64,000 nucleotides of DNA from an uncultured Clostridia bacterium (GTDB taxonomy: Bacteria > Bacillota > Clostridia > Oscillospirales > Ruminococcaceae). Below are positions 1 through 8,920 of the stretch, piece by piece; the first letter of the stretch is position 1, and every line of letters begins with the position of its first letter. Location: positions 62,001-126,000 of the forward strand of contig CANRLH010000001.1 of assembly GCA_947631455.1 (NCBI GenBank), written 5' to 3'. A program made the position numbers and the translations under genes. The notes beneath the pieces were generated by a model. The model worked only from the letters and a program-made list of their open reading frames with translations. It ran no database searches and had not been told where the DNA came from.

Positions 1-744
1 ATCACTTACCGACACCTGAGGATCAGGTCTTTGATAGCCGCAGCCTGTGCATTTAAAGCCGCCAAGATGCCCAAATGTGCGGTATGAATAAATGTACTGT
101 GATTTGCATTTTATGCAGTACGGAGCGTCTGATATTTCTTCAACTGTACGCTCGTAAATCGGTTTGTCAACTCCGTAATATATGATCCTGTTGTCGATCT
201 CGTCAGCGATAGAAACTGTTAGTGAGCAATCCGCGTTAAGACATACCACTGCGCTTTTTGAATTTTTAATTCCTGTAATAATGCTTGAAAGCGTATGGGT
301 GACCTCTCCGTAGCGGTCGAGCTGATCACGGAAGACGTTAGTTACCAAAATACATTTGGCGTTTAAATATTTAGATACTGTTTTAAATGCCGCCTCGTCG
401 CATTCGATCAAAGCCCAGTCGTATTTTTTCTTGCCGGTGACAGTTGAGTTTTGGCAAAACTCCGCCGCAATTCCACCAAGCATATTAGCTCCGCTTTTGT
501 TGCAGAAATACGTTCTGCCCGATTCAATAAGCGTTTGTTCTATCATTCTTGAAGAAGTGGTCTTGCCGTTGGTTCCGGTAACAACGATAGTGTTTACATC
601 TTTTGCAAGGTCTGACAAAACATTCGGATAAAGCTTTGCCGCTATTTCACCCGGAAGGCTTGTTCCGCCCTTGCCGATGACCCTCAGCGCCCACCTTGTA
701 AATCTGCACGCTATAACCGCCGCAGTTAATCTAATTTTTCCCAT
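1..744 (-). CDS. murT: MurT, lipid II isoglutaminyl synthase subunit (3' end missing)
   Basis: Mur-ligase-like subunit that, with the amidotransferase GatD, amidates the D-glutamate of lipid II. The 248 visible residues run off the left edge. The P-loop reads VVTGTNGKTT near residue 55. A CxxC pair (CIKC) and a second (CTGC) near the edge match the zinc-ribbon insertion that separates MurT from classical Mur ligases. The ATG at 744-742 is preceded by GAGGAATGATCAA. It follows the 102-residue gene by 11 nt, so it is read with maf. GatD would be expected just beyond the edge; that is inference. Confidence 0.9.
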   Translation of the reverse strand, partial: MGKIRLTAAVIACRFTRWALRVIGKGGTSLPGEIAAKLYPNVLSDLAKDVNTIVVTGTNGKTTSSRMIEQTLIESGRTYFCNKSGANMLGGIAAEFCQNSTVTGKKKYDWALIECDEAAFKTVSKYLNAKCILVTNVFRDQLDRYGEVTHTLSSIITGIKNSKSAVVCLNADCSLTVSIADEIDNRIIYYGVDKPIYERTVEEISDAPYCIKCKSQYIYSYRTFGHLGGFKCTGCGYQRPDPQVSVSD

Positions 745-755
745 TTGATCATTCC

Positions 756-1064
756 TCACTGTCTGAGTTTGCTGTAATACGCAATTATGTGACGCTGTCG
801 CCCTTCGTTTATGTCGAAGCCGTTTATGTCAACGCCGTTTCCGCTCATCAAGGTACCCGCTTTAAAATCTGAAACTTTACAGCGAAAAACTTCTTTTGCC
901 TCAAGCAGAATTACGACATCATTTCCATTTACTGATATTCCGCCGTTTCTGCCTATGATTTTTTCCTCTGCGTTTATCATTTCGACGGCATAGCTTATTC
1001 TTTTTCCGTTGAACTGAACTATGTCTTTAAGCTTAGTTTTTTTCTCTTTATTAAAAAGCCCCAT
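756..1064 (-). CDS. Small conserved-looking protein of unknown function (102 aa)
   Basis: Not recognised. It has a lysine-rich N-terminus (MGLFNKEKKTKLKD), no signal peptide and no membrane segment. The remainder looks like a small all-beta domain with alternating hydrophobic residues. The start is supported by GGAGGAAGGT right before the ATG. It lies 12 nt after maf and 11 nt before murT, so the three are probably one transcript. The context suggests a cytosolic role near envelope or housekeeping functions, but nothing more can be assigned. Confidence 0.75.
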   Translation of the reverse strand: MGLFNKEKKTKLKDIVQFNGKRISYAVEMINAEEKIIGRNGGISVNGNDVVILLEAKEVFRCKVSDFKAGTLMSGNGVDINGFDINEGRQRHIIAYYSKLRQ

Positions 1065-1076
1065 ACCTTCCTCCGG

Positions 1077-1655
1077 TCATTCGCCAATAATAAAGGAAAT
1101 AAGCTCTCTTTTAAGCCGGGAAACGGGAAGTCCTACCACGTTAAAAAAGTCGCCCTCAATCCCTTTTACAAGTGTTGCGCCGTAGCCTTGAATACCATAT
1201 GCGCCTGCCTTGTCAAACGGCTCTCCAGTGGATAAATACCACTCTATCTCATCGTCGTGAATGGGATAAAAGGTCACCTTTGTTTCAACGGTGAAGGATT
1301 TTATTTTTTCGTCCTTTTTAAGACAAATTCCGCTTAATACAGAGTGAGTTTTAGCTGACAGAGTTTTAAGCATCCCATAAGCGTCAACTCTGTTTTTTGG
1401 CTTGCCCATTATTTTCCCATCGCATAAAACAAGGGTGTCGCATCCGATTATCAGCGCGTGCGAAACGTCCGTTGCCTTTGCCTTCCTTATCGCAAGCGCC
1501 TCCGCAATTCTCTCCTGTCGAATTATAATGTCTACCTTTTCGTCAATATTTGCAGGCATAACCTCATAATTTTCTGTAATAAGGCTCATAAGCTCTTTTC
1601 TCCTCGGTGACGCCGAGGCAAGAATTATTCTCTCTGAGTTTAATACATCAGTCAT
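1077..1655 (-). CDS. maf: Maf family nucleotide pyrophosphatase
   Basis: Maf proteins hydrolyse modified or canonical nucleoside triphosphates to monophosphates (house-cleaning) and have been linked to septum formation. The family signature LASASPRRKEL lies at the N-terminus. The central GCDTLVLCDGKIMGKPKN and later FDKAGAYGIQGYGA segments carry the conserved Asp, Lys and Gly-rich residues. Length (192 aa) is typical. An ATG two codons earlier (1661) lies one base after AGGAG, too close; the ATG at 1655 has a 7-nt spacer and is preferred. First gene of the maf / small protein / murT group. Confidence 0.92.
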   Translation of the reverse strand: MTDVLNSERIILASASPRRKELMSLITENYEVMPANIDEKVDIIIRQERIAEALAIRKAKATDVSHALIIGCDTLVLCDGKIMGKPKNRVDAYGMLKTLSAKTHSVLSGICLKKDEKIKSFTVETKVTFYPIHDDEIEWYLSTGEPFDKAGAYGIQGYGATLVKGIEGDFFNVVGLPVSRLKRELISFIIGE

Positions 1656-1680
1656 AAGCATTCTCCTGTAAAAATACTTT

Positions 1681-1712
1681 AAAACCCCCGAAAGAAATTC
1701 CGAGGGTTTTAT
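1681..1712 (-). terminator. Terminator after glf
   Basis: Inverted repeat AAAACCCtCG / CGgGGGTTTT (read on the minus strand) followed by TTTTAAAG, just after the glf stop. It probably ends the polysaccharide operon. No clear promoter is visible between it and maf, so read-through into maf is possible. Confidence 0.65.
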
Positions 1713-1720
1713 TCTTTTGA

Positions 1721-2842
1721 TTAGTCAACGGTCGTTCTTGAAAATTCGTTTCTTACGGCGTTAAATGCAGCAAGGATAACCTTGTCCATATCAAAATAGC
1801 TGTAATTTCCCAGCCTGCCTCCAAAGATAACATTATCCTCCTTGTCTGCAAGCTCCTTGTATTTTGCATAAAGAGAGCCGTTTTTATCGTCGTTAAGAGG
1901 ATAGTAAGGCTCAATTCCCTCATGCCACTCCTGTGAATATTCGCGCGATATGATGGTTTTTGGCTGCTTGCCAAACTCAAAGTGCTTGTGCTCAATAATT
2001 CTTGTAAATCCTACCTCATGACTAGTGTAGTTAACAACAGCGTTGCCCTGATAGTTTTCCTCATTAAGCGTTTCGGTCTCAAAGCGCACAGAGCGGTACT
2101 CAAGCGGTCCGTACTTAAATCCGTAAAACTCGTCTATCATTCCGGTAAATACAGTCTTTTCTGCAATACCCTCATTTTCCTTTATGAAGTCGAAGTAATC
2201 TGTATTTACCAAAACATCTGCTCCATCAAGCATTTTTTCAATTATCTGGGTATAACCGCCTTTTGGGATTCCCTGATACGGGTCGTTAAAGTAGTTGTTA
2301 TCATAAGTAAACCTTAGCGGCAGTCTCTTAATAATGAACGAGGGAAGATCCTTGCAGTCACGTCCCCACTGCTTTTCAGTGTATTCCTTAATAAGCTTTT
2401 TGTAAATGTCCTCGCCCACTAAGGAAAGAGCCTGTTCCTCAAGATTTTTAGGCTCACTGATACCGAGCTTTTCGGTCTGCTCTTTGATTTTTTCCTTTGC
2501 CTCCTTTGGGGTTTTAACTCCCCAAAGGCCGTGAAAGGTGTTCATGTTAAACGGAAGATTGTAAAGTTCGTTGTGATATCTTGCAACGGGTGAGTTTATA
2601 TAGTTGTTAAACTCAGCAAAGCGGTTTATATAGTCCCATACCTTTTTGTCAGATGTGTGGAAAATGTGCGCGCCGTAAACATGAACATTTATGCCCTCAC
2701 GGTTTTCGGTATATATATTTCCGCCGATATGGTCTCTTTTATCAATTACAAGGCAGGTTTTACCGTTTGCCATGGCCTCATAAGCAAAAACCGCTCCGTA
2801 AAGACCCGCGCCTACTATAAGGTAGTCATAATGCTTAGTCAT
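1721..2842 (-). CDS. glf: UDP-galactopyranose mutase
   Basis: FAD enzyme interconverting UDP-galactopyranose and UDP-galactofuranose, the donor for galactofuranosyltransferases. The N-terminal Rossmann motif VGAGLYGAVFAYEA, the DKRDHIGGNIYTE segment, the TEKQWG motif and the C-terminal GGRLGNYSYFDMDK are all hallmarks. Length (373 aa) is normal. The ATG at 2842 is preferred over an upstream in-frame start at 2887 because GGAGGAAATGTCA precedes it and it begins exactly at the Rossmann strand. It overlaps the preceding gene by 8 nt, which implies translational coupling. Its product fits the GlfT2-like transferase two genes upstream. Confidence 0.95.
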   Translation of the reverse strand: MTKHYDYLIVGAGLYGAVFAYEAMANGKTCLVIDKRDHIGGNIYTENREGINVHVYGAHIFHTSDKKVWDYINRFAEFNNYINSPVARYHNELYNLPFNMNTFHGLWGVKTPKEAKEKIKEQTEKLGISEPKNLEEQALSLVGEDIYKKLIKEYTEKQWGRDCKDLPSFIIKRLPLRFTYDNNYFNDPYQGIPKGGYTQIIEKMLDGADVLVNTDYFDFIKENEGIAEKTVFTGMIDEFYGFKYGPLEYRSVRFETETLNEENYQGNAVVNYTSHEVGFTRIIEHKHFEFGKQPKTIISREYSQEWHEGIEPYYPLNDDKNGSLYAKYKELADKEDNVIFGGRLGNYSYFDMDKVILAAFNAVRNEFSRTTVD

Positions 2843-5285
2843 TTGACATTTCCTCCAATCTTTCGTCATAAACGCTGTAAACAGCATTCGATTTTATCTT
2901 TTTAGTTGAGAAAATTGCGTCTTTAAGCCATTTTAAGGATCTTTCTTTTTCTTCTTGAAGCTTTTTATTTACCGGCTCGTAATCAATTGGCTCAAGTAGC
3001 TCTTCGTGCTCGGTTATCGTTCCGGTGTTCTCGTCGCGTACAAGATGCGACTCAAGTCCCAAAAGCTCAACAAGAGAGAAAAATCTGGTCGCTCCGCGAG
3101 AAAGATTTGCTATCGCTATAAGCGGTTTGTTGTAAAGAATTCCGAAACTTAAGCCGTGGCAGGAATCTGTAAACAAAAAGTCGCAGTTTTTGATATTGAA
3201 TATCCAATCGCCTTCGTTTAAATCCTTAACGCACGTAAGACCCATCTTCCTGCTGTTTTCTTCAAAGTTTTTCTCCCAGCCGTCAAGCATGATCCTAACC
3301 GGTTTGTTAAGCTTTTCCGAAATCCACTCGATAGCTTTTTTCTTTTCCTCGGAGGGGTTTAGAATATATGCCGCTATAAATCCGTCCGAGGTACGTTCCT
3401 TAAAGCAGATTTCCTCATCCGCGTCATAGCTGTAATCGGGCTTTACATATCTTGATTCCTCAGCTATATTATCAAAAATTTTTCTTTCGGCAATAAACAC
3501 CGGGTCTAAAACCTGTGTCGCGTCAAGGTCATACTTTTCCTTCATAAACTTTATACCAGAGGACTCCCTCATAGACACGCTGTCGAATCTGTGAAGATAA
3601 TGCTTTATAGTTGTCGTTTCAGGCTCAGGAGCAAAATCAAATGGATGACCGATAGAGGTAGCGTAGGAAATCTTTTTCTTTTCGTCCTCAACAAAGTCAA
3701 AGTAGAACGAAAAACCAAAGAACCTGTTTATGCCCCTGTGCCACATCTGATCGCTGCCCATTAAAAATATATCGACATGACGGTTAAGATCTCTTAATTC
3801 GTGAGGCCAGTAATGACGGCTTATATTATATCCGTGTGTTTCGGCGAATATTCTTGCCTTTGAACGACCAAACTCAGGGTCGTCATCAGTATTCGGAACA
3901 TAACACTTGTCAATCATTAAAACGCTCAACCCAAATGATTCAACTACCGTTTTTAAAGCGTAATATGTCGCAACACTTCCGTAGTTACAACCAAACCAGG
4001 CGCCCATTATAGCTACATCGAATTTTCTGTTTTGTGCATAGTCAAGCGCTTTTTCAATAGAAGCGCCCTTTTTTATCAAGTCAAAGAAAGGATACCTCTG
4101 TTCGTTTCTCTTAAACGGGTGTTGATAGGGCTGCCCCGTTTTTTTGATATCCTCGCAGGGAACCTGTGCGCAAACGATAAGCTTATCCTTGATTTCTTCA
4201 AAGGCTTTTTCGCCCGCTTCGCTGTTTACTGATACTATTGAGGTCCCTTTTCCGTCTGTGTAATCGGGGTTGTATCTTGCGATTCCCCAAAAGTCCGCAA
4301 GCGTTATGTCACCCTGTCTGGGAAGTGCCGAGAACGAACACTCTCCGCAAAATTCCCTTACGGATATACAGGGCAAAAACGCTCTGTAAAAAGGATCGAC
4401 CTCACGGCGCTGCCTATAAATTTCTCCGTCCTCATACTCAACTGTCATTTCTGTAGACCATCCGTAAAAGTCCTTGTCTCTGAAGCCCACACGCTTCACA
4501 GGCTTCTTGTGGTACTCGGTAAGGTACTTTTCAAACAGTTTTGGAGATGGACCTCCGTGACACATAAGGTCAATAGAGAGGAGCTCTTTTGGGCGCTTGC
4601 CCAGATATGCATAAAGGCCTGCAACCTGACAACCGCAGCCGCAGAAAAGAACATGTTTTCCTTGTTTTAAAAGCTCTCCGATTTGTCTGTAAACGGTGTT
4701 GGCGTCACTCTGAACATACTTTGAAAGACGCAGCTTGTCAAGCTCGTCAGGACTTTTGATTATCATATGCTCAACCTTGAGGTCATCGGTATAGCCTGCG
4801 CCGCAAACATAACCGCCCTTGTCAAAAACGCTTTGCGCTAAAAGTGTAAAAAGCCCGCCGGAGGAACTTTTGGCTCTGATTTCATCACTGCCGTATGCCG
4901 CATAGCAGGTCGGCTCTGAGCGGTTCTCATACTTAGTGTTTATTGAGGGACATCTCTTTTTGCAAAGTCCGCATTCTATACATTTTTCGTCATTGACCTT
5001 AGGCTCTAAAAATCCCTCATCGTTATAGACCATAGTTATTGCGCCTGTCGGACAGAGATTATAGCAAGCGCCACAGCCGCAGCAGTACTTTGGCAAAAGC
5101 GATTTTACCGATTTGCACTTAGGATCAGCCTCCTTGACAACCGGAACTTGCTCCTCAATGTTTTGATTTTCAGTCTTTTCTTTTGCGGGAATAAAAGATT
5201 TTTTCGCTTCATCCCACGCAAGCGGAGAGCGAAATGCTTCTTTAGCTGAGCCCATTCTTATTAAAAAAGATCGAAATTTACTCAT
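2835..5285 (-). CDS. Fusion: 4Fe-4S ferredoxin / F420-dehydrogenase beta-like domain plus polysaccharide pyruvyl transferase
   Basis: An 816-residue two-part protein. Residues about 60-115 carry two 4Fe-4S motifs (CCGCGACYNLC and CIECGLCKKRC). Residues about 120-400 match the FrhB/FdhB family (SSGGLFTLLA, FCGCGCQVAGL, CHGGPSP). From about residue 425 it is a polysaccharide pyruvyl transferase (GCNYGSVATYYAL, MGSDQMWHRGI, TDSCHGLSFGI). Pyruvyl transferases add pyruvate ketals to sugars; the role of the redox half in glycan clusters is not known to me. Its start overlaps the preceding gene by 4 nt (ATGA) and its end overlaps glf by 8 nt. The two activities often occur as neighbouring genes in capsule loci; here they are one chain. 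Confidence 0.85.
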   Translation of the reverse strand: MSKFRSFLIRMGSAKEAFRSPLAWDEAKKSFIPAKEKTENQNIEEQVPVVKEADPKCKSVKSLLPKYCCGCGACYNLCPTGAITMVYNDEGFLEPKVNDEKCIECGLCKKRCPSINTKYENRSEPTCYAAYGSDEIRAKSSSGGLFTLLAQSVFDKGGYVCGAGYTDDLKVEHMIIKSPDELDKLRLSKYVQSDANTVYRQIGELLKQGKHVLFCGCGCQVAGLYAYLGKRPKELLSIDLMCHGGPSPKLFEKYLTEYHKKPVKRVGFRDKDFYGWSTEMTVEYEDGEIYRQRREVDPFYRAFLPCISVREFCGECSFSALPRQGDITLADFWGIARYNPDYTDGKGTSIVSVNSEAGEKAFEEIKDKLIVCAQVPCEDIKKTGQPYQHPFKRNEQRYPFFDLIKKGASIEKALDYAQNRKFDVAIMGAWFGCNYGSVATYYALKTVVESFGLSVLMIDKCYVPNTDDDPEFGRSKARIFAETHGYNISRHYWPHELRDLNRHVDIFLMGSDQMWHRGINRFFGFSFYFDFVEDEKKKISYATSIGHPFDFAPEPETTTIKHYLHRFDSVSMRESSGIKFMKEKYDLDATQVLDPVFIAERKIFDNIAEESRYVKPDYSYDADEEICFKERTSDGFIAAYILNPSEEKKKAIEWISEKLNKPVRIMLDGWEKNFEENSRKMGLTCVKDLNEGDWIFNIKNCDFLFTDSCHGLSFGILYNKPLIAIANLSRGATRFFSLVELLGLESHLVRDENTGTITEHEELLEPIDYEPVNKKLQEEKERSLKWLKDAIFSTKKIKSNAVYSVYDERLEEMSND

Positions 5286-7114
5286 ATATCAAGATAACCT
5301 TTCCAGAATTCCATGCCGGTCATTCTTCTGAATTCGTCTCGGTACGCCTTTTCGACAGCCTCGTGATTTTTCTTATAGTTTTTCATTGTCTTTCTATAAC
5401 GCTTTATAAGTGAAAAGCATTTTCTGCGGTTTATTGTTCTCATTACAGCGGTATTGTCTTTATTATTTACCGCAATGAGCCTTTTTCTCATAAAGTTCTT
5501 TCCTGGAACATTAAAGAAGTCAAATGCGATCACCTCCGGCCATCTCCTGAGCATAAATCCCGGAAGAAGATGACCGTTAATGGTTGCTATATACCAAAGC
5601 TTTGAAAGCTTGCCAAGTCTTTTGTAGGTATACGGATCCTTGCTCTTTACATTATATTGAGCAAAGTCCGAGATCGGAGATAGCTTGTCATTTTTAAGGT
5701 TGTGTTCTTTAATTGACTGTTCTCCGTTTAAGTTTTCTAAAAACTCAGGGCCTTTCATAAAATCGTCGATAGAGTCCAAAAGCTGTTCTGCATTTGAATA
5801 AGCAAACCTTGTCAGCTCCAGCCAGAACATAGGCCTTATTCTGTTTAAGAAGTTTACTTCGGGGCATATTCCGCTTGCCGCCTGAATGACAAAGCTGTTT
5901 CTGTGAACCTGATAGAGCTCCATTGCAGCGTTGAATTTTCCTGCAAATCCTACATGCCAGATACAGATTCCGTTCATGGTAAGAAATCTTGCTTTGTTTC
6001 TCAAACTGAACTCCACATCGTCGCCTCTAACAAACACGGGAAGCGGCAGTCCGTTTTTCTCAATATGCTCAACCGGGATACAGCAATACCACCAACCGGC
6101 ATAAGAGTTTGCTCTTTCGTCAAGTCTGTCGTTATCGATTACATTTGATATGTTACGCATATCCATAGCTGATTTTATAGGGCCGTATTCTCCGTTTGCG
6201 ACACGGATATAGCCAACATCCTCATACTGTCTTTCACGGATATCGTAATCAAACATTGCACCGCTCACAAAGCAGTCGCGGTACTCTTCTTTTATTATTC
6301 TCAATAAGTAATATGTTCTGAAAAGGCTCTCGGTCATAATAAGTACATCGTCGTCCATCAAAAGCACATGAGTTGGTTTTTTCGGAAGTGCCAGAGCCTC
6401 TATCATTCCTCGCGTAAAGCCACCTGCGCCGCCAACATTTTTATTGGGATAAACTTTTATTCCAAAGCCGTTGAACTCTTCAGGATCAAGCGTTCTGCCG
6501 TTGTCAATAACGTGTACGAAGATATTGTCCTTAAGATCACTGTCCTCACAAAGAACATTGGACTTTAAAAGAGAAATGTTTTTCTTTATATATTCTTCTT
6601 TTTTAAAGGTAGTGGTAGCCAGAGAAATTCTGATATCTCTTATCTTATCGTCATCAACTTCCGCAGAGTACCATCCCTTATAGATGTATAGATCCTCAAG
6701 CGCGGTTATCTCAAAAGAAACAAGAGGCTTGTTTGTTTTGGGAATATCAATAACAAACTCGGTTTTGATATCAGCGGCAATGACTGTGCTTGAAACGACT
6801 GCGTAATTTACGTTCTTTGAGTTTTTAAAAACCTCCAGAAGCTCGATCGAGCCTTTTCCCTTTACGACAAGATGAAGCTTAAAGTTTTTTGCATAGGTTT
6901 TTTTACTGAGCATACCGACCTGAAGGCAGTTAAAGTATGAGACAAAATCGACGCAATCGAGCTTTCTCATAACGTGGCATTTTTCCTCCGGATCGTAAAC
7001 TAAAGGAATAAGGTTGCTGTAATTTGCGGCATGATACATTATTTCGGGATATTTCCTGAAATTAGCGTCCGCATCGTACTGCATGATGACGTTTTGAATC
7101 TTTACCGTACTCAT
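5282..7114 (-). CDS. GlfT2-like galactofuranosyltransferase (GT2)
   Basis: 610 residues, close to mycobacterial GlfT2 (about 640). It has an N-terminal beta domain (1-150), a GT-A domain and a helical C-terminal part. The GT-A domain shows VIDNG near 203, NVGGAGGFTRG near 226, the metal site DDD at 254-256 (LLMDDDVLI) and a later FVRGDDVEFSLR with the expected catalytic acid, followed by IWHVGFAGKF. It probably transfers galactofuranose from UDP-Galf to a growing glycan; glf in the same operon supplies the donor. It could act on other sugars. The preceding gene ends 38 nt upstream. Confidence 0.85.
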   Translation of the reverse strand: MSTVKIQNVIMQYDADANFRKYPEIMYHAANYSNLIPLVYDPEEKCHVMRKLDCVDFVSYFNCLQVGMLSKKTYAKNFKLHLVVKGKGSIELLEVFKNSKNVNYAVVSSTVIAADIKTEFVIDIPKTNKPLVSFEITALEDLYIYKGWYSAEVDDDKIRDIRISLATTTFKKEEYIKKNISLLKSNVLCEDSDLKDNIFVHVIDNGRTLDPEEFNGFGIKVYPNKNVGGAGGFTRGMIEALALPKKPTHVLLMDDDVLIMTESLFRTYYLLRIIKEEYRDCFVSGAMFDYDIRERQYEDVGYIRVANGEYGPIKSAMDMRNISNVIDNDRLDERANSYAGWWYCCIPVEHIEKNGLPLPVFVRGDDVEFSLRNKARFLTMNGICIWHVGFAGKFNAAMELYQVHRNSFVIQAASGICPEVNFLNRIRPMFWLELTRFAYSNAEQLLDSIDDFMKGPEFLENLNGEQSIKEHNLKNDKLSPISDFAQYNVKSKDPYTYKRLGKLSKLWYIATINGHLLPGFMLRRWPEVIAFDFFNVPGKNFMRKRLIAVNNKDNTAVMRTINRRKCFSLIKRYRKTMKNYKKNHEAVEKAYRDEFRRMTGMEFWKGYLDI

Positions 7115-7152
7115 TCTTAAAAATCAGCCTTTCTCTTATTTTTCTGTTTTTA

Positions 7153-7998
7153 TTATGTTGGTTTTTTCTGAGCATTGAGCTGTTTTTGTTTCTCTCGCTC
7201 AAGTCGTTCTTTTTCTTTGATGTCTGCAATATTGCCCTGATAAGCGCTGCAAACTTCTTCGGCCTCGCCGGACATAACAGTTTTTCCCCTGTTGATCCAC
7301 ATTGCTTTATTGCAAAGTCTTTGTATATCGTTTATATTGTGCGAAACCAAAAGCAGTGTTGTTCCTCCGGAAAGCATATGGTTCATGCGGTCCATACATT
7401 TTTTTCTGAAAAGAGCGTCTCCCACTGCTAGAATCTCATCTACAATCAGAATATCGGGTTCCATAACCGTGGCGATCGAAAAGCTGAGTCTGGTTTTCAT
7501 TCCCGATGAAAAGTTTTTAACTGGCGAATCCAAAAACTCTTCAAGCTCTGAAAATGTTACTATGTCATCGAACTTAGAGTCAATAAATTTTTTTGAATAA
7601 CCAAGAATAGTACCGTTTAAGTAAATGTTTTCTCTTGCTGTAAGCTGTGGGTCGATGCCCGCACCCAGCTCTATCAAAGACGCGATGGTACCGTTTACGC
7701 TCACCGTTCCCTTATATGGCTTAAGTATCTTGCTTATGACCTTTAAAAGTGTAGATTTTCCTGCACCGTTTGTACCTACAAAGCCCCAGGCTTCGCCGGG
7801 TCTTATCTGAAGGTTTATGTCCTGAAGAGCCAGAAACTCCTGAAACATAAGCTCGTGTCGAATAAGCTTTACAAAATATTCCTTTAGGTTGTCGACATTC
7901 TCACTCGCCTTATTGAAGCGAACGGTAACGTCTTTGAGATCAACTATATATTCGCTTTTCTTCTCTTCTCTGGGAAGGTCCTTTACAAATCCAAACAC
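7153..7998 (-). CDS. Polysaccharide/teichoic-acid ABC exporter, ATP-binding protein (Wzt/TagH type)
   Basis: ATPase of a two-component glycan exporter. Walker A is GTNGAGKST, the signature is FSSGMKTRLSFS, Walker B is ILIVDEILAVGD and the switch His is in LLLVSHN. The N-terminal stretch before Walker A contains the extended segment typical of the Wzt/TagH group (VRFNKASENVDNLKEYF). The chain ends after a charged helix with no C-terminal sugar-binding domain. GTG start at 7998, with GAGAGGAAG upstream. The permease gene ends 14 nt before it. It energises export of the undecaprenyl-linked or free polymer made by the neighbouring transferases. Confidence 0.9.
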   Translation of the reverse strand: MFGFVKDLPREEKKSEYIVDLKDVTVRFNKASENVDNLKEYFVKLIRHELMFQEFLALQDINLQIRPGEAWGFVGTNGAGKSTLLKVISKILKPYKGTVSVNGTIASLIELGAGIDPQLTARENIYLNGTILGYSKKFIDSKFDDIVTFSELEEFLDSPVKNFSSGMKTRLSFSIATVMEPDILIVDEILAVGDALFRKKCMDRMNHMLSGGTTLLLVSHNINDIQRLCNKAMWINRGKTVMSGEAEEVCSAYQGNIADIKEKERLEREKQKQLNAQKKPT

Positions 7999-8012
7999 AG
8001 TGTCTTCCTCTC

Positions 8013-8870
8013 TTAAATATAAAGAATAAACTTGTCCTGCTTTCTTCTGAAAAAGAAAACTCCGATAGCAAGCATTGCAAGTGCATAAGCTATACCGACA
8101 AGAAAGTTTTGGGCAAAGATCCTTGTGTTGTAAATCACCTCAAGCCCGTTTCTGCCCATCCAAATTATATCTCTGAATTGCTTGATATAGATGTATGCGG
8201 GGTTAAGGTGCTCTACTATAAACTGTACCCATGGAACAGCCTTCAGCATACTTGCGTCATAGAATATAGCGGAAAGATACAGCCACGCAACCGTTATGGC
8301 ATTATAGATATATCTGATGTCTCTGAAAAAGACATGAAGCTCCGCCAGCAAAAAGCCAAGTCCCAAAGAAAACACATAAACCTGAATGACTACTATCGGG
8401 AAAAGGAGGTTATAAAACGAAAATAAACACTCGCCCCTGATAATTGATAAAAACGTCATAACAAGCACCAATGCTCCCATAGAAAAAACAAAGTCGATCA
8501 TAGAACTTGTTATCTTTGCAAGGGGAAACATAAACTTTGAAACGTAAGTTTTTTTCAGTAGAACGGCATTATCGGTTATAGAGCCGAGCGCTTTGCCGGT
8601 AGAGGTATTTATAAATTCAAAAATAATTCGTCCGCAAAGCAGGTATATAGGAAAGTTAGGAAGATTTCTTCCAAACATGGTTGAGAAAACTATTGTCATT
8701 ACTATCATTACCAGCAGAGGATTCAGAATGCTCCACAGGTATCCAAGAAAGCTTCTTCTGTACTTGAGCTTTAAATCCCTTGATACGAGCTGGCTGAGAA
8801 GGTCGTGATACTTAAACACTTCAATAAAGCTGCCTTCTTTGGGCTCGAATCTCCATTTAGTTTTTGTCAT
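8013..8870 (-). CDS. Polysaccharide ABC exporter permease (Wzm/TagG type)
   Basis: ABC-2 type membrane protein with six predicted membrane segments and the family's N-terminal DLKLKYRRSFLGYLWSILNP motif. It pairs with the ATPase downstream to export a surface glycan across the membrane. The ATG at 8870 lies about 11 nt after AAAGGAA. A TTG at 8912 would add 14 residues but lacks a good ribosome site. Length (285 aa) is normal. Confidence 0.9.
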   Translation of the reverse strand: MTKTKWRFEPKEGSFIEVFKYHDLLSQLVSRDLKLKYRRSFLGYLWSILNPLLVMIVMTIVFSTMFGRNLPNFPIYLLCGRIIFEFINTSTGKALGSITDNAVLLKKTYVSKFMFPLAKITSSMIDFVFSMGALVLVMTFLSIIRGECLFSFYNLLFPIVVIQVYVFSLGLGFLLAELHVFFRDIRYIYNAITVAWLYLSAIFYDASMLKAVPWVQFIVEHLNPAYIYIKQFRDIIWMGRNGLEVIYNTRIFAQNFLVGIAYALAMLAIGVFFFRRKQDKFILYI

Positions 8871-8920
8871 TTGTTTTATAGTTCCTTTCAGATAATTAGG
8901 CTTAAAATGCAAAACGTCAT

